DNA of 64,000 nt from Pyxicephalus adspersus (GCF_032062135.1 NC_092859.1:113950561-114014560); one strand, 5' to 3'; shown: positions 44,445 to 57,130, counted from the first letter of the stretch. Notes: generated by a model from the sequence alone, not told the origin. Numbers and translations are program-made.

Positions 44445-47401
44445 TCCACATTCAAACCTATAAAAATAATATCAATCTAGGAGGAGATCCTAGTAGTAGA
44501 TCCCAGTATCCTAGTATCGCAAAAGTTTGGAATATTTTGTGGATAGAAGAACTACATACTAAGTATAGTGTATACAATATGTAGTCACAGACTCTTTTTA
44601 GACATGCCCCTTTAATCCATGTCCAATATTCAGCACAATTTAGTCATTCCCATTTTCATTTGTTTGTTGCAAGATGTTCCCCTTGCTCAGCTTCCAAAGT
44701 AAGTATGGATAAATAATGCTTCAATAAAACATAGAAATTGTCTGTCTATAGTCTTCAAGGATATATACATATGACTCAAAAAGTAAAAGTGTTCCTACCT
44801 CCATATCTTGGTAGGCACTTGCCCAGCTCCTTGTTTTTGCAGACACCATTAACTTTCATTGTGCTGGTAATGCAAAGAAAACATACTAAACTTTCTTTAT
44901 TTCATAATGTTCCAGTGTGGGAGCCTGTCCGACATCAGCTAACGAACCATGTAGCTCATTTTGAAATTGCTGAATAAAAAGAAATTCCTCTCGTCTGTTA
45001 ATAGGCATGATCATCTAAATATGGATTATCTTTAATGGTACTTTTATAGAGTTATAACTTCTTTATTGATTTAACAAATATACTTTCCGTATCCAACCTG
45101 TACACCGAATCAGAATGTGACATTAATAGTGCCTGTCACTGTTGACACCGCAGTTCTTGCTTTTATTAGTGGCTCTCCCAAGTGAGCCCCTAACACAGAA
45201 ATGTGCCAGAGGCTAGACAGGCATTAGAAATTTAAAACACAACTGCCTTTCTCTAGCACCCAACACTCTATAAAAGAGAATTAATGCATAATATTCCTCA
45301 ATGTAACCCTATAAATGTAATATTTCACTTAAAGCAAACATGTTCCAAACAGGAATTTAGGTTCACACATTTTAGTCTTACATTCTTTATGTGTGGTATG
45401 TCTTCAGTGTTAAAATTGGTGAAACCATTATGGTTTATGACATGCTTGCTGTCAACCTGAAGCTCAGCCACAATTATACAACAGGTAAAATAATGACAAA
45501 GTTTAATACAGTAAATTAGATGCAAACATGCCCTCCTGCTACTTTCAGACTCCTGTATGCTCCCAGTCTTCCTAAAGAAGCCCTATGCCTCAAAAGAAAA
45601 ACCTTCCTGACTTATAGCCTGTTTTCTGTCTATCATGTTGCTCCAACTTACAAACTGCATGCATGTACTCAGATAGCTGAAGTCAAAGGACAAAATAAAT
45701 GCAAGGCAATTAGCATTTTCAATTGAAGTTTAGTAGCTCTGCTATGTACCAAGGATAGTTACATGTAACCTAAGTCAAGAAGAGAGATAGTAACTAAGGC
45801 AAAAGGGGAATTTGTACCTGCTGAGAGCCTTTAATGGTTACTACTTTCATGAGAACTGCAGGTGCTATTCCATAAGTAGAAATAATGTAAGAATAAAAGT
45901 ATGGTTTCTAACTGAGCAGTCAGGATTTATAAATATCTGTACTATTACATTGGACACCCAGCCTTGAGTTCACTTTAGGTTACTTTAATACCTTTATGTG
46001 CTGCAACCAAGCCAAGTGGAGAGAGTTGTTATTCAGCTCATTACCCTGGGAATTTCTTAAGGTGTCGGGCTTACACTCAAAATCAAAGATCTTCTCTAAG
46101 CAGCTGAGTTAGGAATGGCTTCTCTAAGCATCTGAGTATAAACATGACACAGAGGGAAAGAAGTCTGCCAGATAGTGTGAATTGCTCAGAACAATAAAGT
46201 TTTTGATATGAGTTTGACTTCCGTGTTGATGGCCTTTGGCCTTGTGTTGATGGCATCAGTTTGACATCATTTAGAATTCAGAAAGCAGTTGAGCTCCTTT
46301 GGACCTGTATTTGACCTGCTTCAAACAATTACATGGATTTGTATGGGAATATAAAAATAACATCCCATTCTTTTAATTAAAAAATGGGAATACTTTAGAT
46401 TAAAGATTGGAAGAAATGTTAGTTGTCAATCACAAAAGTTTAGGGGACAAGGTTTCTGCCAAAGGGGGCATTACTTAAAGTGTAAATACCACTACTTTTT
46501 TGGTTTTGGAAGAGGGGCTAAGGTTTAGACTTTCTGACAAGTTTCTTATTGCAGTCTGGGTCCCAGCTGAGGAGACTTGCTCTCTGTTTGATGACCATTA
46601 TAATGAAAAAGAAAGTAGGTAAGTTCTAAATTTTAAAGTTGTCATAAGGGAAGAAGTAGAGGGTAAATTAGTGCGGACAAATGTTCTATTATGAACTGTA
46701 TGAGTTTGGAACACCCTTTTTCTTTGGGGAGATTTGTAAATACCTAAAAAAATGTAAAAAACTAAAAAAAAAAATACCAGTTTGACAGTGTATGTAAAAA
46801 ATAAATTAGTTATAAAAAAATCCGGAATTCCACCTAAAAGCTAATAGTGTGATCTTGGACAGCAACCCAGAAGAATGCAAAACAGGACTTCTTTGTGCAA
46901 TTGCGTGCAGGGGTCCACTTGGGATTACAGTAAAAAGTCATTGAAAATGTCAACTTTTTGTAGTCTCTGGCTCTTAATTTTCTCTTTATTTCATGCTTTG
47001 TTTCTGAGTTTAGTTTGCATGATTCTGATCTAGATTTAATCACTAGAAAATGCTTTGCTTCCAAACCTCTAATTTAATTAGCATGATTTAAAATAAATGT
47101 CTTATCACCTTTCCCCATTCTTTCTTCTAAGCGATAGAGGTTAGGGTTGTGAAATAATTCCTGGAAACTTTTGACATTTAGAACACTATCTCATTTGGTT
47201 TAATTTCAATAACATCACTTTGACAATAGGACCAAAAAAACAAAACATGTTATTCTCTGTGTGAATGCAAATTATTTCCATTCAAGCATCTCTCGTTATT
47301 GTGTAATGGCAAGGAGGCTTTGGAGTTTGTTTTACCTGTCAAACCTCGAACCCAACCTAGACCACACCAAAAACTTTAAATCATTGCTTGCAGGAGTGGC
47401 T
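44445..47401. other. Unassigned stretch
   Basis: No exon or clear transposon recognised. Open frames at 44738-44977 plus, 45325-45525 minus, 45520-45726 plus and 46834-47064 minus lack domains. Confidence 0.45.
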
Positions 47402-47748
47402 AACCGATAACACTTAGGATACATCTTCTTCAGGAGCCCAAAATCAAGTACACCCCTGCTGCTCTAACTGTGTTAGAAGGTCTGTAAATGTACCCACAGT
47501 AAATACAGACTCATAATTAAAGTAAACCAGGGGAACTTTCTGAATTTGCAGTATTTACTTGGTAGCATAAGGAAGCTACAGATTGATTTCATCCATTACT
47601 TGAAATCATGTAAATGATTTCAGTTTCTGTGTGATACCATGCCTGTAATAAAAAACAGAGCTATCACAAAAAAATTAATCAATTCAACCAGAGAATTTAT
47701 CACTTATACTAATGCTACATCAGAAGAAGCTACAGTGAGATGTGCAGT
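47402..47748. repeat. Inverted pair of core motifs (copies G and H), degraded
   Basis: Copy G (47402-47434, minus) reads TCCTGAAGAAGATGTATCC on the minus strand, close to TCCTGAAGAAGCTGTATC of the copy at 61334, but its second half has decayed. Copy H (47717-47748, plus) reads CAGAAGAAGCTACAGTGAGA, then TGTGCAG. They face outward about 280 bp apart, as copies C and D do. Confidence 0.4.
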
Positions 47749-47780
47749 TTTATATTATAGTTAGTGACACAACTATGGAC

Positions 47781-47822
47781 TATGTACAGCGCTGCGTAAT
47801 ATGATGGTGCTATACAAATACT
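47781..47822 (+). mobile_element. SINE or LINE tail fragment
   Basis: TACAGCGCTGCGTAATATG followed by ATGGTGCTATACAAATA is the plus-strand form of the tail shared by the SINEs and the L2-like LINE. Only the last 40 bp are left. Confidence 0.7.
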
Positions 47823-49642
47823 GTGAGATATAAAGGTTGTTTTTTATTGCTATTTTATAATAAATTTTAACATTATTCCACGTGCCTATATTTATTTAAG
47901 TGGTATGTCTTTTTAAATGCACCTAAGAAAGGAAGTAGAAAACACTGTGCAGAAAATGTATGTCACTGAGCACATTTATAGGGGCAAGTAAATCTTCATT
48001 GTAAATACAGATAGTGATGAGCCTGCATGAGAAGCTGCAGGTGTAAATCAAGAAAATATAATCTGACCCCTTTACCCAAGTATTGCCTTTAATATATCTA
48101 CCATACAACACAATGATATATATGGGCTTTCACAGTAGTAGTATAAAACTAAAGGACACATGTAATAGCTCAGAAAAAATATTGTAGGTTTTCCTTGAAA
48201 TATAACATGTCACACAGACTAGAGATAGCCCTTCATGACACTGACAGTGAGAGGAAGTTCACAATGTCCTTTTTTCCCCCAATTACGTTGGTGCATGTCA
48301 GTTACATTATCCTTTGGTACTCTTAGTATAACCCTACTGTACGCAGTGCCAAGGTAACGTTTTTACAGGATTTCTTTTCCAACTTCACTTGGGAAACTGT
48401 CTTCGCAGTGTCATTTAGTGACAGCGAAACAAAATCGTCATCTTTAAGAGGTTTGAAATGTAAGAATAGTTTCTTCATTGACAAATGTAATTTCTAAAAA
48501 CGCTCAAGGATAACTTGTCTGGGATTTTTTTCTCTTCTGATTAATTTTAGATTGCTCCTTTTTTCACTATGTACTCTTTATAAAATATAAATGTTATTAT
48601 ATTAGTAGGTAATATAAAAAACAGTAGAATTGGATCCTGTACTATCTTACATTGGCATTTAATTCCTATAAAAAAACAGGGAATCAGACATGCCCTCAAA
48701 CATTCCCTCAAGGGAATCTTCAAGGTCCATGTGTTTCAATGTCAGTAACTTATTCCTACCAGGGAAGGTATGAGGGAATGTCAGATTGTCTGTTTTATAA
48801 ACAGAGCCCTGTAACCATAATATTCTTGAGAAAAGCACTTCCTTTTGTTGAACTTCATTTTAGTTACCAGTGCTGGGATTTTACACAGTTACCGGACAGC
48901 ACAACCAATTTGGTGGCCTAGTTTTTACTGCAGCTAAATTGTATGTATTCCCTTACAATAATAATTTAATTTACAATACTTTTTTTTTCTCTGCTCCTGT
49001 TTACAAAATATTCCTGTTTAACCTTTAGTAGTAACACTGTGCAACTCTGGCACAACACACTGACATCACAAGGACTTGTTCAGGTTACCTTTGTGGACTA
49101 TGGATCACCTCCCTCCAACTGGAGAGCATGAAGTTTTCTGTGGAGCAAGTTTTTATAAGCACTTTATAATGCATAAAATAAAGTATATGTTGTGTCTTGT
49201 CTGGTTTTGTCTCCCAGGCTGAGCATTGTGACAGGACAAGAGGCATTTTACTAGTTTAATTTGAAATACACTTAATGAATACTTACCTTTCCAGGGTTTA
49301 ATTATTTCACCTGTGAATCTGTCAGTGGGAAAACAGATGCTGTTATTGGTATCTGAGAGTAAGGGTGGAAACCCAGTATTATTGGCTGATGGCACTATTG
49401 TGAAAGGGAACATTGACTCTGGATGTATGGCTGGATATTAGGTGCAGATAAGTCAATTATAAGGCTATAACTATTCATGTTCAGACTTTGATTTGCTATA
49501 TGTTTACCTTCCACTGAGTGAGACCTTTCAGGATGGGCCCCTTTAAAGTTTTTTTGGTTAAATGCCAGGTTGCATGACATTCATTATTGATAATCACAGC
49601 AGGGCCAATATTTACCTTGCCAGTGTCAACATTGTTGTATGG
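47823..49642. other. Unassigned stretch
   Basis: A plus-strand frame at 48652-48921 (89 codons) is among the longer non-repeat frames but has no known domain or clear splice sites. Nothing else recognised. Confidence 0.4.
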
Positions 49643-49690
49643 TTAAGGCTACGTACACACGCCAGATGATTCTCGTCCGATAATCACCTG
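49643..49690. mobile_element. MITE end fragment (TTAAGGCTACGTACACACG)
   Basis: The string TTAAGGCTACGTACACACG, then GATTCTCGTCCGATAATCA, resembles the terminal repeat of a MITE common in ranid frogs (recall). Only one end is present; the partner end was not found within several hundred bases. Confidence 0.45.
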
Positions 49691-51299
49691 GGTTCATTTT
49701 TATGGTTATGTTCCTACTTGGATCTTGTGGGGAGGAGGGCACTCATGCTATTAGTGATTCTGTAAAGCTATAATCTTGCTTTCTCCAAATTAGAAAAGTT
49801 TTTGCAGTTTGGGATGGGCAAGGTTCGTTAAGGCTTGGAGAGGTTTTGACACAGTGCTTCTCACATTTATGAGAAAATCCCCTCATAAGTCTTTTACTAT
49901 AAATAAAGAAATGTAAAAAGCCATCGGGGTATAAAAATAGAAGATATTTGTCTCCAAAACTACATCATGCCATACTTCTTATTTCTGTACGCCGATTACA
50001 GAAATACTGTTTTACAATGACAATCCCTGCCTGGTCTTTTGGTAGGTTGGTAGTGATGACTGCTGTCCCTTCTAGCAATTTAACAGCTAACAGGTAACAG
50101 CTGCAGCGTCTCAAAGAATATAGTTAGAAAAGTAAAACTGACCTCACTGCCAGGGCTTGCAGTGCCATACAATATTATATAGATATATATATTTTTACAA
50201 TATATTATGGATCAATTTTTTATTAATTTTTTCAGTTTAATGTAAACATTCAATATAAGAAGTAAGGAGGATGTGTATGTGTAAGTAAGGAGGATGTATC
50301 TTTTAACTTGTTCAAGGTTGAAATATGAAACTGTAAATTACAACATATTATCCTAGCAAATAGAATTTTCAGAGCAAGACGTCAGGAATGATTTGTATTA
50401 TGACAAGTTTCCTTTAACATTGTTGGTGCAGTCTGATCACATTGAAGACTATGAAAGTCAAATCACAGTTCGATTTTGTCCATTTTTGAGGCTAGTAGAG
50501 TAAACTATTTTCAAAACATGGCATAAAGTGCTGTGCACTTTCATGGAGAATATATAGCACTGCAAAAAAAAAACAATCAAAAATAAAAAGTCAAGGAAGA
50601 ATCTTTTAATGTGACAGGGAAGCATAATAACAAAAATACTGAAATCATTTGAATACCATGTCGTGCATATGTTTAAAAGTTGTATTCCTTTTTTTTTTTT
50701 TTATAAAATTTTAACCAGACCCTTATCCAGACAAGCAGCCAGGGAGGGGCCGATTGACAGATTCAGCTGGCCAAAGAAATACCACAGGGATTCCTTTCTG
50801 TATTTTTGCAGACTATGCAGAAATATTGCAAGGATTTCCTGTACTATCGGCAGCAGGAATATGAAGTGTAAACCTCATTGCTCAGCAGGTCATTGTGATT
50901 TACAAACATTTACATAATTGAATGTGGACTTGCTTTTGAGTACATAAATACATTTTTTTTTAAATTGGTGTCTTTGTGGGAAAGGACTTTTTCACAGTGT
51001 GTAGGTAATTAATGTACTGGGTTTTTTTTGGGGTAGGGGTTTCTAATGAAATACCTGTATTCAACACCCTAGGTGAAAAGGGTGGATAATCTGCTATAAA
51101 CCCCAATTACCTTCTTCAGTCCTTGGGAAACTCATCTGGCCTTCAAAAAAATCCTCCCTGGCTGCCATTCAGTCTGTATTGCTGGAACATCACTGACACT
51201 TGCTGTTCCCTATTTGAAGCCCTGTGATATCTGTGTGGCTATACTCTCCTCTCTCTTTGTGGTCATTGCACTAACAGCATCATCATTGATGTCTGAAGA
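49691..51299. other. Unassigned stretch
   Basis: The frame at 50663-50917 (84 codons) follows a poly-T run and has no recognised domain. No transposon ends seen. Confidence 0.45.
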
Positions 51300-51720
51300 A
51301 GGAAAAAGAGGTCAACATGACTAGGGGGGAAGGCCAAAAGGTTGGATGATAGTAAGAAAAGGAGTAGGGAAGGGGGTAATTGGATTTGGATAGGTTATTA
51401 AATAAAAACAATGAGTGGAAATTAGGGACCCTGTATAGGAGGATGAAAGAAAAGGGGATGGCATAATTTTGTCAAAGTTGGGTGGTTAAAATGAGTAGGT
51501 GGTGTGGGGTCCTTGAGGGGGAGTGTGTTCGGGGAAGGTGTGTTGTAAAAAGTGTTAGAGTGTGGAGAGCCATCCACGGTATGGGGTCTCTATGTCTGCC
51601 TGTAGGTTCCTGAGGTGGTGCCGTGGCCCCTGGGAGCAGGAGAGAGATATATCAATTAGTAGAAAATTTTAGGGGGGGGGAAAGTGTTAAAGTAAGACGA
51701 GAACCTGCCACCTGTGTGTT
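51300..51720 (+). other. Purine-rich, G-rich stretch
   Basis: The plus strand is dominated by A and G, with several G runs (GGGGGG near 51325, GGGGG near 51371 and 51518, G8 near 51673). It starts just after CTGAAGAAGGAAAAAGAGG, which may be a very degraded core motif. Function unknown; probably a repeat interior. Confidence 0.5.
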
Positions 51721-52466
51721 TGTGGGAAACTTAATGTTCAGGTAAAGTTGATTTGTAACAAAATTGTGTAAGTTATATTCAAGTTATATCTAAGTTCACT
51801 AGTTGTAAAATGAATAAACGGTTGTTAAGGCCATATTCACCATACTTGCAGGTCTGTTGTCCTTATTATGTAGGTTAAAGGGGAGGGGGAAGGAGGTCAA
51901 TGTTGAAGAAAGTAAAGGGCTCTTACTTCCATAGCCATGGTTATGTGGAACTCAAAATCACAGATCATGTGATCAAATATTTATTCAACTTCTCATAGCC
52001 AGTTTGCATGGCTATGGCAGGATTTGTACTAGGTGAGTAAGAAGACAACTGTCTGTTCTTCCCCTGGGGGAAGAAGACTAGGTCTGGGCCTAATATATAA
52101 TTTGTTTTATACAGTGTAATTTATTGGAAACTATGGCAATGGAGAGGTAAATATGTGGTACTTTGGTGTACACTACTTTACTACACATGCATGTAATGAG
52201 TTGCAAAAATAAGTCAGCCTTGCCTGTTTTAAATATACACTGCACACCCTAAAAAAAAAAAGTTCTTAGCAAAATAAATTACAATATACATCCCCACCAT
52301 CCTCAAAAATGAAATAAAACCCCCAACAAAACTAACAAAACAAGACTGCAAAGGGGAAATGATGTGGGAAAAAGAATATTGGACAAAGAGTTAATCCTAC
52401 CTCTGCTTCGTCAAGATATGTGATCCTTTGTGGTTCACATAACCAAAGTCTAATGTATAATAATGC
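51721..52466. other. Unassigned stretch
   Basis: Contains AATAAA near 51812 and an A-rich run near 52250. Nothing recognised. Confidence 0.45.
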
Positions 52467-52512
52467 AATAAATAAATAAATAAATAAATGTATATATATA
52501 TATATATATATG
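52467..52512. repeat. Compound microsatellite (AATA)n-(TA)n
   Basis: About five to six AATA units run into about eleven TA units. A 19-bp tandem pair (GTGGTGGGCTAAAGGTC) follows at about 52532-52564. Confidence 0.95.
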
Positions 52513-53963
52513 TATAATCTGTATTCCTGTGTGGTGGGCTAAAGGTCGTGGTGGGCTAAAGGTCAAATGAGATTTTAAACATAAAATCATCTCAGATGCC
52601 TTTGGACCAAAAAAGTTCAGAATCATTCAAAAACTCCTAATAAAATTTATTTGAAATAATAAATCCTACATTCAGTCTAACATTACCTCCCCTCCCTCCC
52701 ACATCCCTCTAAAAAACTGCTGGCATGGGGTGGAATTGAGGGTTTTGCGGGTTTGGCATTTTGCCTGGATATTGTTTCTAACGATCTAAACATTTGAAGT
52801 ATTTCAGTTCTCTGTACGGCTTGCTTTGCATTTACCTTTTGTTCTCCACCAGTGATGTTTTACAGAGTTGGTCAAAGCATTGTAATAAACTCCATTTGTA
52901 GAACACAGGTGACATGCTAGTGGCAGGGAACAATAACCTGCTATAGTTTATTTTTTTTGCTTTCTTGCAGAAGATCACAGTGACAACATTTGCCCATTTA
53001 TTATGGCATTTTGCAGTGTCATAATAACAACATGCAAAGCCGTCACTTCTTTTATGTATATGTCAAGTTTTACAGTGACAAGTTACTTATTAGGCATTTT
53101 ATGACAGGCTTCAATGCCAGCAATGGAAATTCTCCCTTTAAACGATGCTAGAGTAACACATAATTTGAGACTACATGCTCCCTTCATGAGATGACATACT
53201 GTCAGGCTGCTGCCTTTTTGTGGGTCATGAATTCTACATGTCCTTTCCAAAGTGACTGGATTACCGGTGTACAGGAGTTCTATTCTGTGGAATGAGTCCC
53301 TCCCACTGTAGGGTGACAGGGTAATGTATGTGACAGATTACTGCCTCAGGAAGTCACAGTGTGCAGAGAGAGTAGATTAAGGTTCACTAAACAAATTTCT
53401 TTCATTTTCTCTAACTTGTCCTGCCAAGCGGAAAAAAATGAACTTTCCAGAAATTGTTCTTGAAATCCCATTAGTTCTTTGAAAACCATTTTCCCAGCAG
53501 CTGCTCAGCACCCATCGCCATCACAAGTAGCTGCTATTCTGCTCCCAGGATCTTTCATTCATTTTTTTCTCCTTTGCCTGTCTTTCCTTAACCGATAATA
53601 TACTAAAATCCTTCATGTCAAATCAATACTTCATGCATGGACTAATATGTATCAGCACAAGGGGTTGCTTCTCTGCTCCAGAGATTGTTGTTCACCTTTA
53701 TTTCTTCCATTTTAGTGCTAAACCCATTTTGTGGAAAAATCCCAAATATTTTTTATGATTATTAATATTAATAATATCAATATTATTATTATATTGGGTG
53801 AGAATCTTAAACTTATGTGTTCTCTGCAATGGCACCAGCTTAGGTCAGGGTAGGGGGTGATTCAATAGGTTAGCTCAAGAGCTCATGTTGACCCTTATTA
53901 AACCAGTGTTCTCCATCATCTGAACTCCCCAATGCTTCTATCTATCAAGTTTAACCACTAGGG
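52513..53963. other. Unassigned, partly unique stretch
   Basis: No exon recognised. The section about 53000-53440 is repeat-free and could hold a conserved element. An AT-only patch of ATTAAT-type near-palindromes lies at 53755-53795. Confidence 0.4.
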
Positions 53964-54676
53964 TGTTAGCCCTGCAGGTCGTGCCAGAGCCGCTGCTCCT
54001 AATTGCAGGCACGGGCGTCGGGTCCTATCTTTCAGGTGGAGTAACCCCAGTACATGTGTTCCATGCCAGAGTTTCCTTCCTGCTGGAGACTTGCACTGGT
54101 GTTTGAGCTGGCGTGGGTGTGTCTCTCTTCATCCATGAGGCAACACATACACGCCCTCTGTCCCTACAGCCTATGGCTGGAGCCCTGCTAGTATTTAAAG
54201 GCACTTCCCACTACAGGAAGTTGCCTGAGCAATTTCATGGTCTTAGCTTGTCTAACTCCAAGTGCAAAGGTGCTTCTTCTGTCTGCCTTCCTGTGTACCG
54301 GACCTTGCTTATCAAACCCTTGGACTTTGCCTGTTTGCCGCCTGACCCTGACCTCGGATTTTGCATATGGACTTCTGCCTGATTGCCGCCTGACTTTGAC
54401 CTCGGATCTTGTTCATGGACTTTGTTTAATTACTACCTCTCCTATACCTTCTTGGCCACGCAAGCCCCTCAGTGCTTGCACCGAGTACCCTGACTCCTGT
54501 GGTCAGCTGCCACTGACTCGGTATTTGCTCTGGAGTGGCACCTGGCAGCTACCCAGTGGCCCAAGCCTATCCTCACCATCAGAGGCTCTAGTGAAGACCT
54601 GGTAGCGGCTTAGTTACGCCCCCACTGGAGCATACCCAGTCAGAGGCACAGTGGGTCCACACCTGCTTGCATTACA
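53964..54676 (+). mobile_element. Solo LTR with 5-bp target duplication
   Basis: It starts TGTTAGCC and ends GCATTACA, giving TG...CA ends. TAGGG occurs directly before (53959-53963) and directly after (54677-54681), so this is a complete 713-bp LTR left alone after recombination. A TATA-like TATTTAAAG lies at 54192-54200. A 47-48-bp unit (GACTTTGCCTG...CCTCGGAT) is repeated in tandem at 54322-54416. No gag, pol or primer-binding site follows. The style (pyrimidine-rich R/U5-like part) resembles amphibian Ty3/gypsy-type LTRs; class is inference. The open frames at 54113-54605 are non-coding artefacts. Confidence 0.85.
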
Positions 54677-54714
54677 TAGGGATATAAACATATCACAAAT
54701 AAAAAACCCATAGA

Positions 54715-54833
54715 CATTGTTGATCCAGAGGAAGGCAAAACAAGAACCCCAATTCAATTTGCTACAATTGAAGAAAAAAAATTCCTTCCTGATCCCGGTA
54801 GGTAATCTGATGTTCCCTGGATCATGTAGGGTT
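54715..54833 (+). repeat. Dispersed repeat fragment (GATCCAGAGGAAGGCAAAA)
   Basis: GATCCAGAGGAAGGCAAAA, then AAAAAAATTCCTTCCTGATCC and TCCCTGGATCA follow a pattern I recall as widely dispersed in amphibian genomes. The solo LTR sits just 5' of it. Ends and class not determined. Confidence 0.45.
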
Positions 54834-54841
54834 AGTTAAAC

Positions 54842-55385
54842 TCTTCCTTTCTGTTTTCTGGCCATCCTTTTTTCCCTTGGTCTCCTATACCCCCCTTTGA
54901 GCTTTATTTTTCTCTTGGTCTTTCCTTTGACTTTCACTTTCTTTTTTCCCACCTCCCCCTATTCTCCACAGACTCTCTTTCTGGCTATTTTTGTGACTTT
55001 CTAACTCTTCTTTCTTACTTCACCCCTTTCTCTACAGACATAAGCTTGAATTTGACTTCTATTCCCCTTTTTAATACTTGACCGTCCTCTGTTTTGACTC
55101 CCCTGAATACTTTATAACATTGACTCCCCTCTCTACTCTTTGACCTTCCTCTATTGACATAACATTATAGGTTTGGGTAATCACACCCTCTTTTTGCCTC
55201 TCTTCCCCTCTTTAATGACATAACCCTTTGTAGGCTTGTCTCTCTCCCTTTCTGCCTTTCCTCCCTCCAAATAAATAACTGTCTAAAGCTGGGTCAAAAT
55301 ATTCCTCCTTGTTCTCTCTTTTTGACTCAATAACCACATAAAGTTGTTTTGCTTTCTTCTTTCTACTCCCCAACTCTTCTCTCTG
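54842..55385 (+). other. Long pyrimidine-rich tract
   Basis: About 540 bp of the plus strand is mainly C and T (CTTTCT, CCCCCT and similar runs), interrupted by 'GACTT' and 'ACATAA' strings that recur at loose intervals. No exon. Might be a degenerate minisatellite. Confidence 0.7.
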
Positions 55386-55559
55386 AATTCAGAGCCAAAC
55401 TAACAAGTTTAGGGAGCGCCCTGCAGCTCTTTGCAGACAGCTTGCTTTGAGGGTCATTGGATTGTGCTTTTATAAACAAACACATGCCCTTTCAAGTCTA
55501 TGGGCAGCTTAGCATCCTGCATGAAAGAGCTAGAGACCAGCAGATTAAATAATAAAGAT

Positions 55560-55870
55560 TATTTAGGATAAATGAAGGGACATGAACCACGAAGAGAAAT
55601 ACATATGAGCTTGAAATGTAAGCTGAAAAACAAACCAATTAAATGTATTGACAGCAGCCAGGTAATCAATAAACAAAGGCATACAGAAAAATTAGACAAG
55701 AGGCTAAAGAAACAGAACAAGGAAAGAAAAGATAAGAGAAGCAGACATAACCTCTGAAGTACAGATGAGATAGAAGCACAGACAGCCAGTGTTGGGTTGC
55801 TAGGAGAAGAAGAGAACGTTGAAAATAATTCAGAATTTGAATCTCACAGAAAGAAAAGACTGACGCCATT
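55560..55870 (+). other. Purine-rich stretch
   Basis: Mainly A and G on the plus strand, following the pyrimidine-rich tract. It yields a lysine/arginine-rich open frame (55572-55757, 61 codons), which I read as a composition artefact. Confidence 0.6.
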
Positions 55871-56872
55871 TCATTCAAACAAAAGGTCTTTGACATTTCA
55901 AAGCACAATCAGTGTCTCACTAACCTAAATTGTAAACAAGGGGCACAAGTACCAAAGAAATAAGATTTCCTTTAAATATCACAGAAATAATTATAAGCCT
56001 TACAGAAGAATATGAACACATTTTTATACTCTTTATGACATTAAATTAAGACTCTATTCATATTTCTGTGCTTTGCCACTTACAGAAAATATTTCAAGGT
56101 ACACTTTTAAATTTTACCCCCTGCCCAAGCTCCAGTGAAACTGAGGTAGAAATGTACAAAAGCAAACAACATGTTCATAAATACAGTTGATTGCATGCTT
56201 TCTGGAACTGTAGAGTTCAGAACAAATTCCTATTTGTAAACTTTCAACCTCAAAAAAAGAAAAATGTGACTTTGTGTCAAACACATTAATGTGCAGTTAA
56301 AAAAAGAAACAAACTGTTCTAGCATCACACCTAACCTAAGATCACACCAGCACTGTACAGCACTAAATTGTGTGTTCCTACTTTTCTCTTCCCTGGTTTC
56401 TCACTCTTGCTACTATAACCCCCTCCTCAAAACGCCTAAGTAGCTAATCATTTTTAGAAAGTTGGCAGTTAGATAGGGTTTTTTGATACACCACTTTTTC
56501 CATGTCACAATGCTTTGTTGCAGGTGGCAACTATTTTTTCTGCCACCACAGGTGACATTTTCCTTCCACTGGCCTTCACAGGCCTATTTCTCATATCTGG
56601 CACTGAAATATTTGCTTTAGTAATATCTGTTTATTTAGACACAGGCAATAATCAAATAGCTTCCATTCAGCATTAAGCAACCACAAAACAGCTTAGAACA
56701 GTTTTAGGTCCCCACAGGTAACCTTGTTTATATATTATAATATATTATGGATGTATCTACCATCCAAGACCCACCACTGGCATCCTGCTGTGCTCAGTAA
56801 CGCATAGTCCTGACAAAAGTATTTTTTTTTAATAGCTGCTGTGTATAGTGTGCAACTAACAAAACTCTGTTT
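55871..56872. other. Unassigned stretch
   Basis: Nothing recognised. It ends in a G run (G11 near 56873-56883) next to the SINE head. Confidence 0.45.
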
Positions 56873-57006
56873 GGGGGGGGGGGAAACCCATGCAAACACA
56901 GGGGGAACATGCAAACTCCATGCAGATAGTGTCCTGGCTGAGATCTGAACCTGGGACCTAGTGCTAAAAATACCAGAGTACTAACCTCCAAGCCACTGTG
57001 CTGCCC
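56873..57006 (-). mobile_element. SINE fragment, tRNA-like head
   Basis: On the minus strand it begins AGGGCAGCACAGTGGCTTGG. The B-box-like GGTTCAGATCT is at 56941-56951, and then 'CATGGAGTTTGCATG...TGGGTTTCC' is shared with 9126-9411. It is cut at the G run, so body and tail are missing; that is unusual, because SINEs normally lose the 5' end. Confidence 0.75.
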
Positions 57007-57130
57007 TACATTCTATACTAGTTGTCACTGCGTGGATTTAGTAAAAAATCAGTGCTCACAATTACCTATAGTTCTATATATATCCTAAATTAAACTGGCA
57101 CTGGAACATTTATTACATGGTTGTAGGATG

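Noticed and set aside
54113..54605. Two overlapping plus-strand frames (89 and 122 codons) as exons
   Set aside because: They lie wholly within the solo LTR and show no domain.
55572..55757. Lysine-rich 61-codon frame as a nuclear peptide
   Set aside because: A consequence of the purine-rich composition of the stretch.
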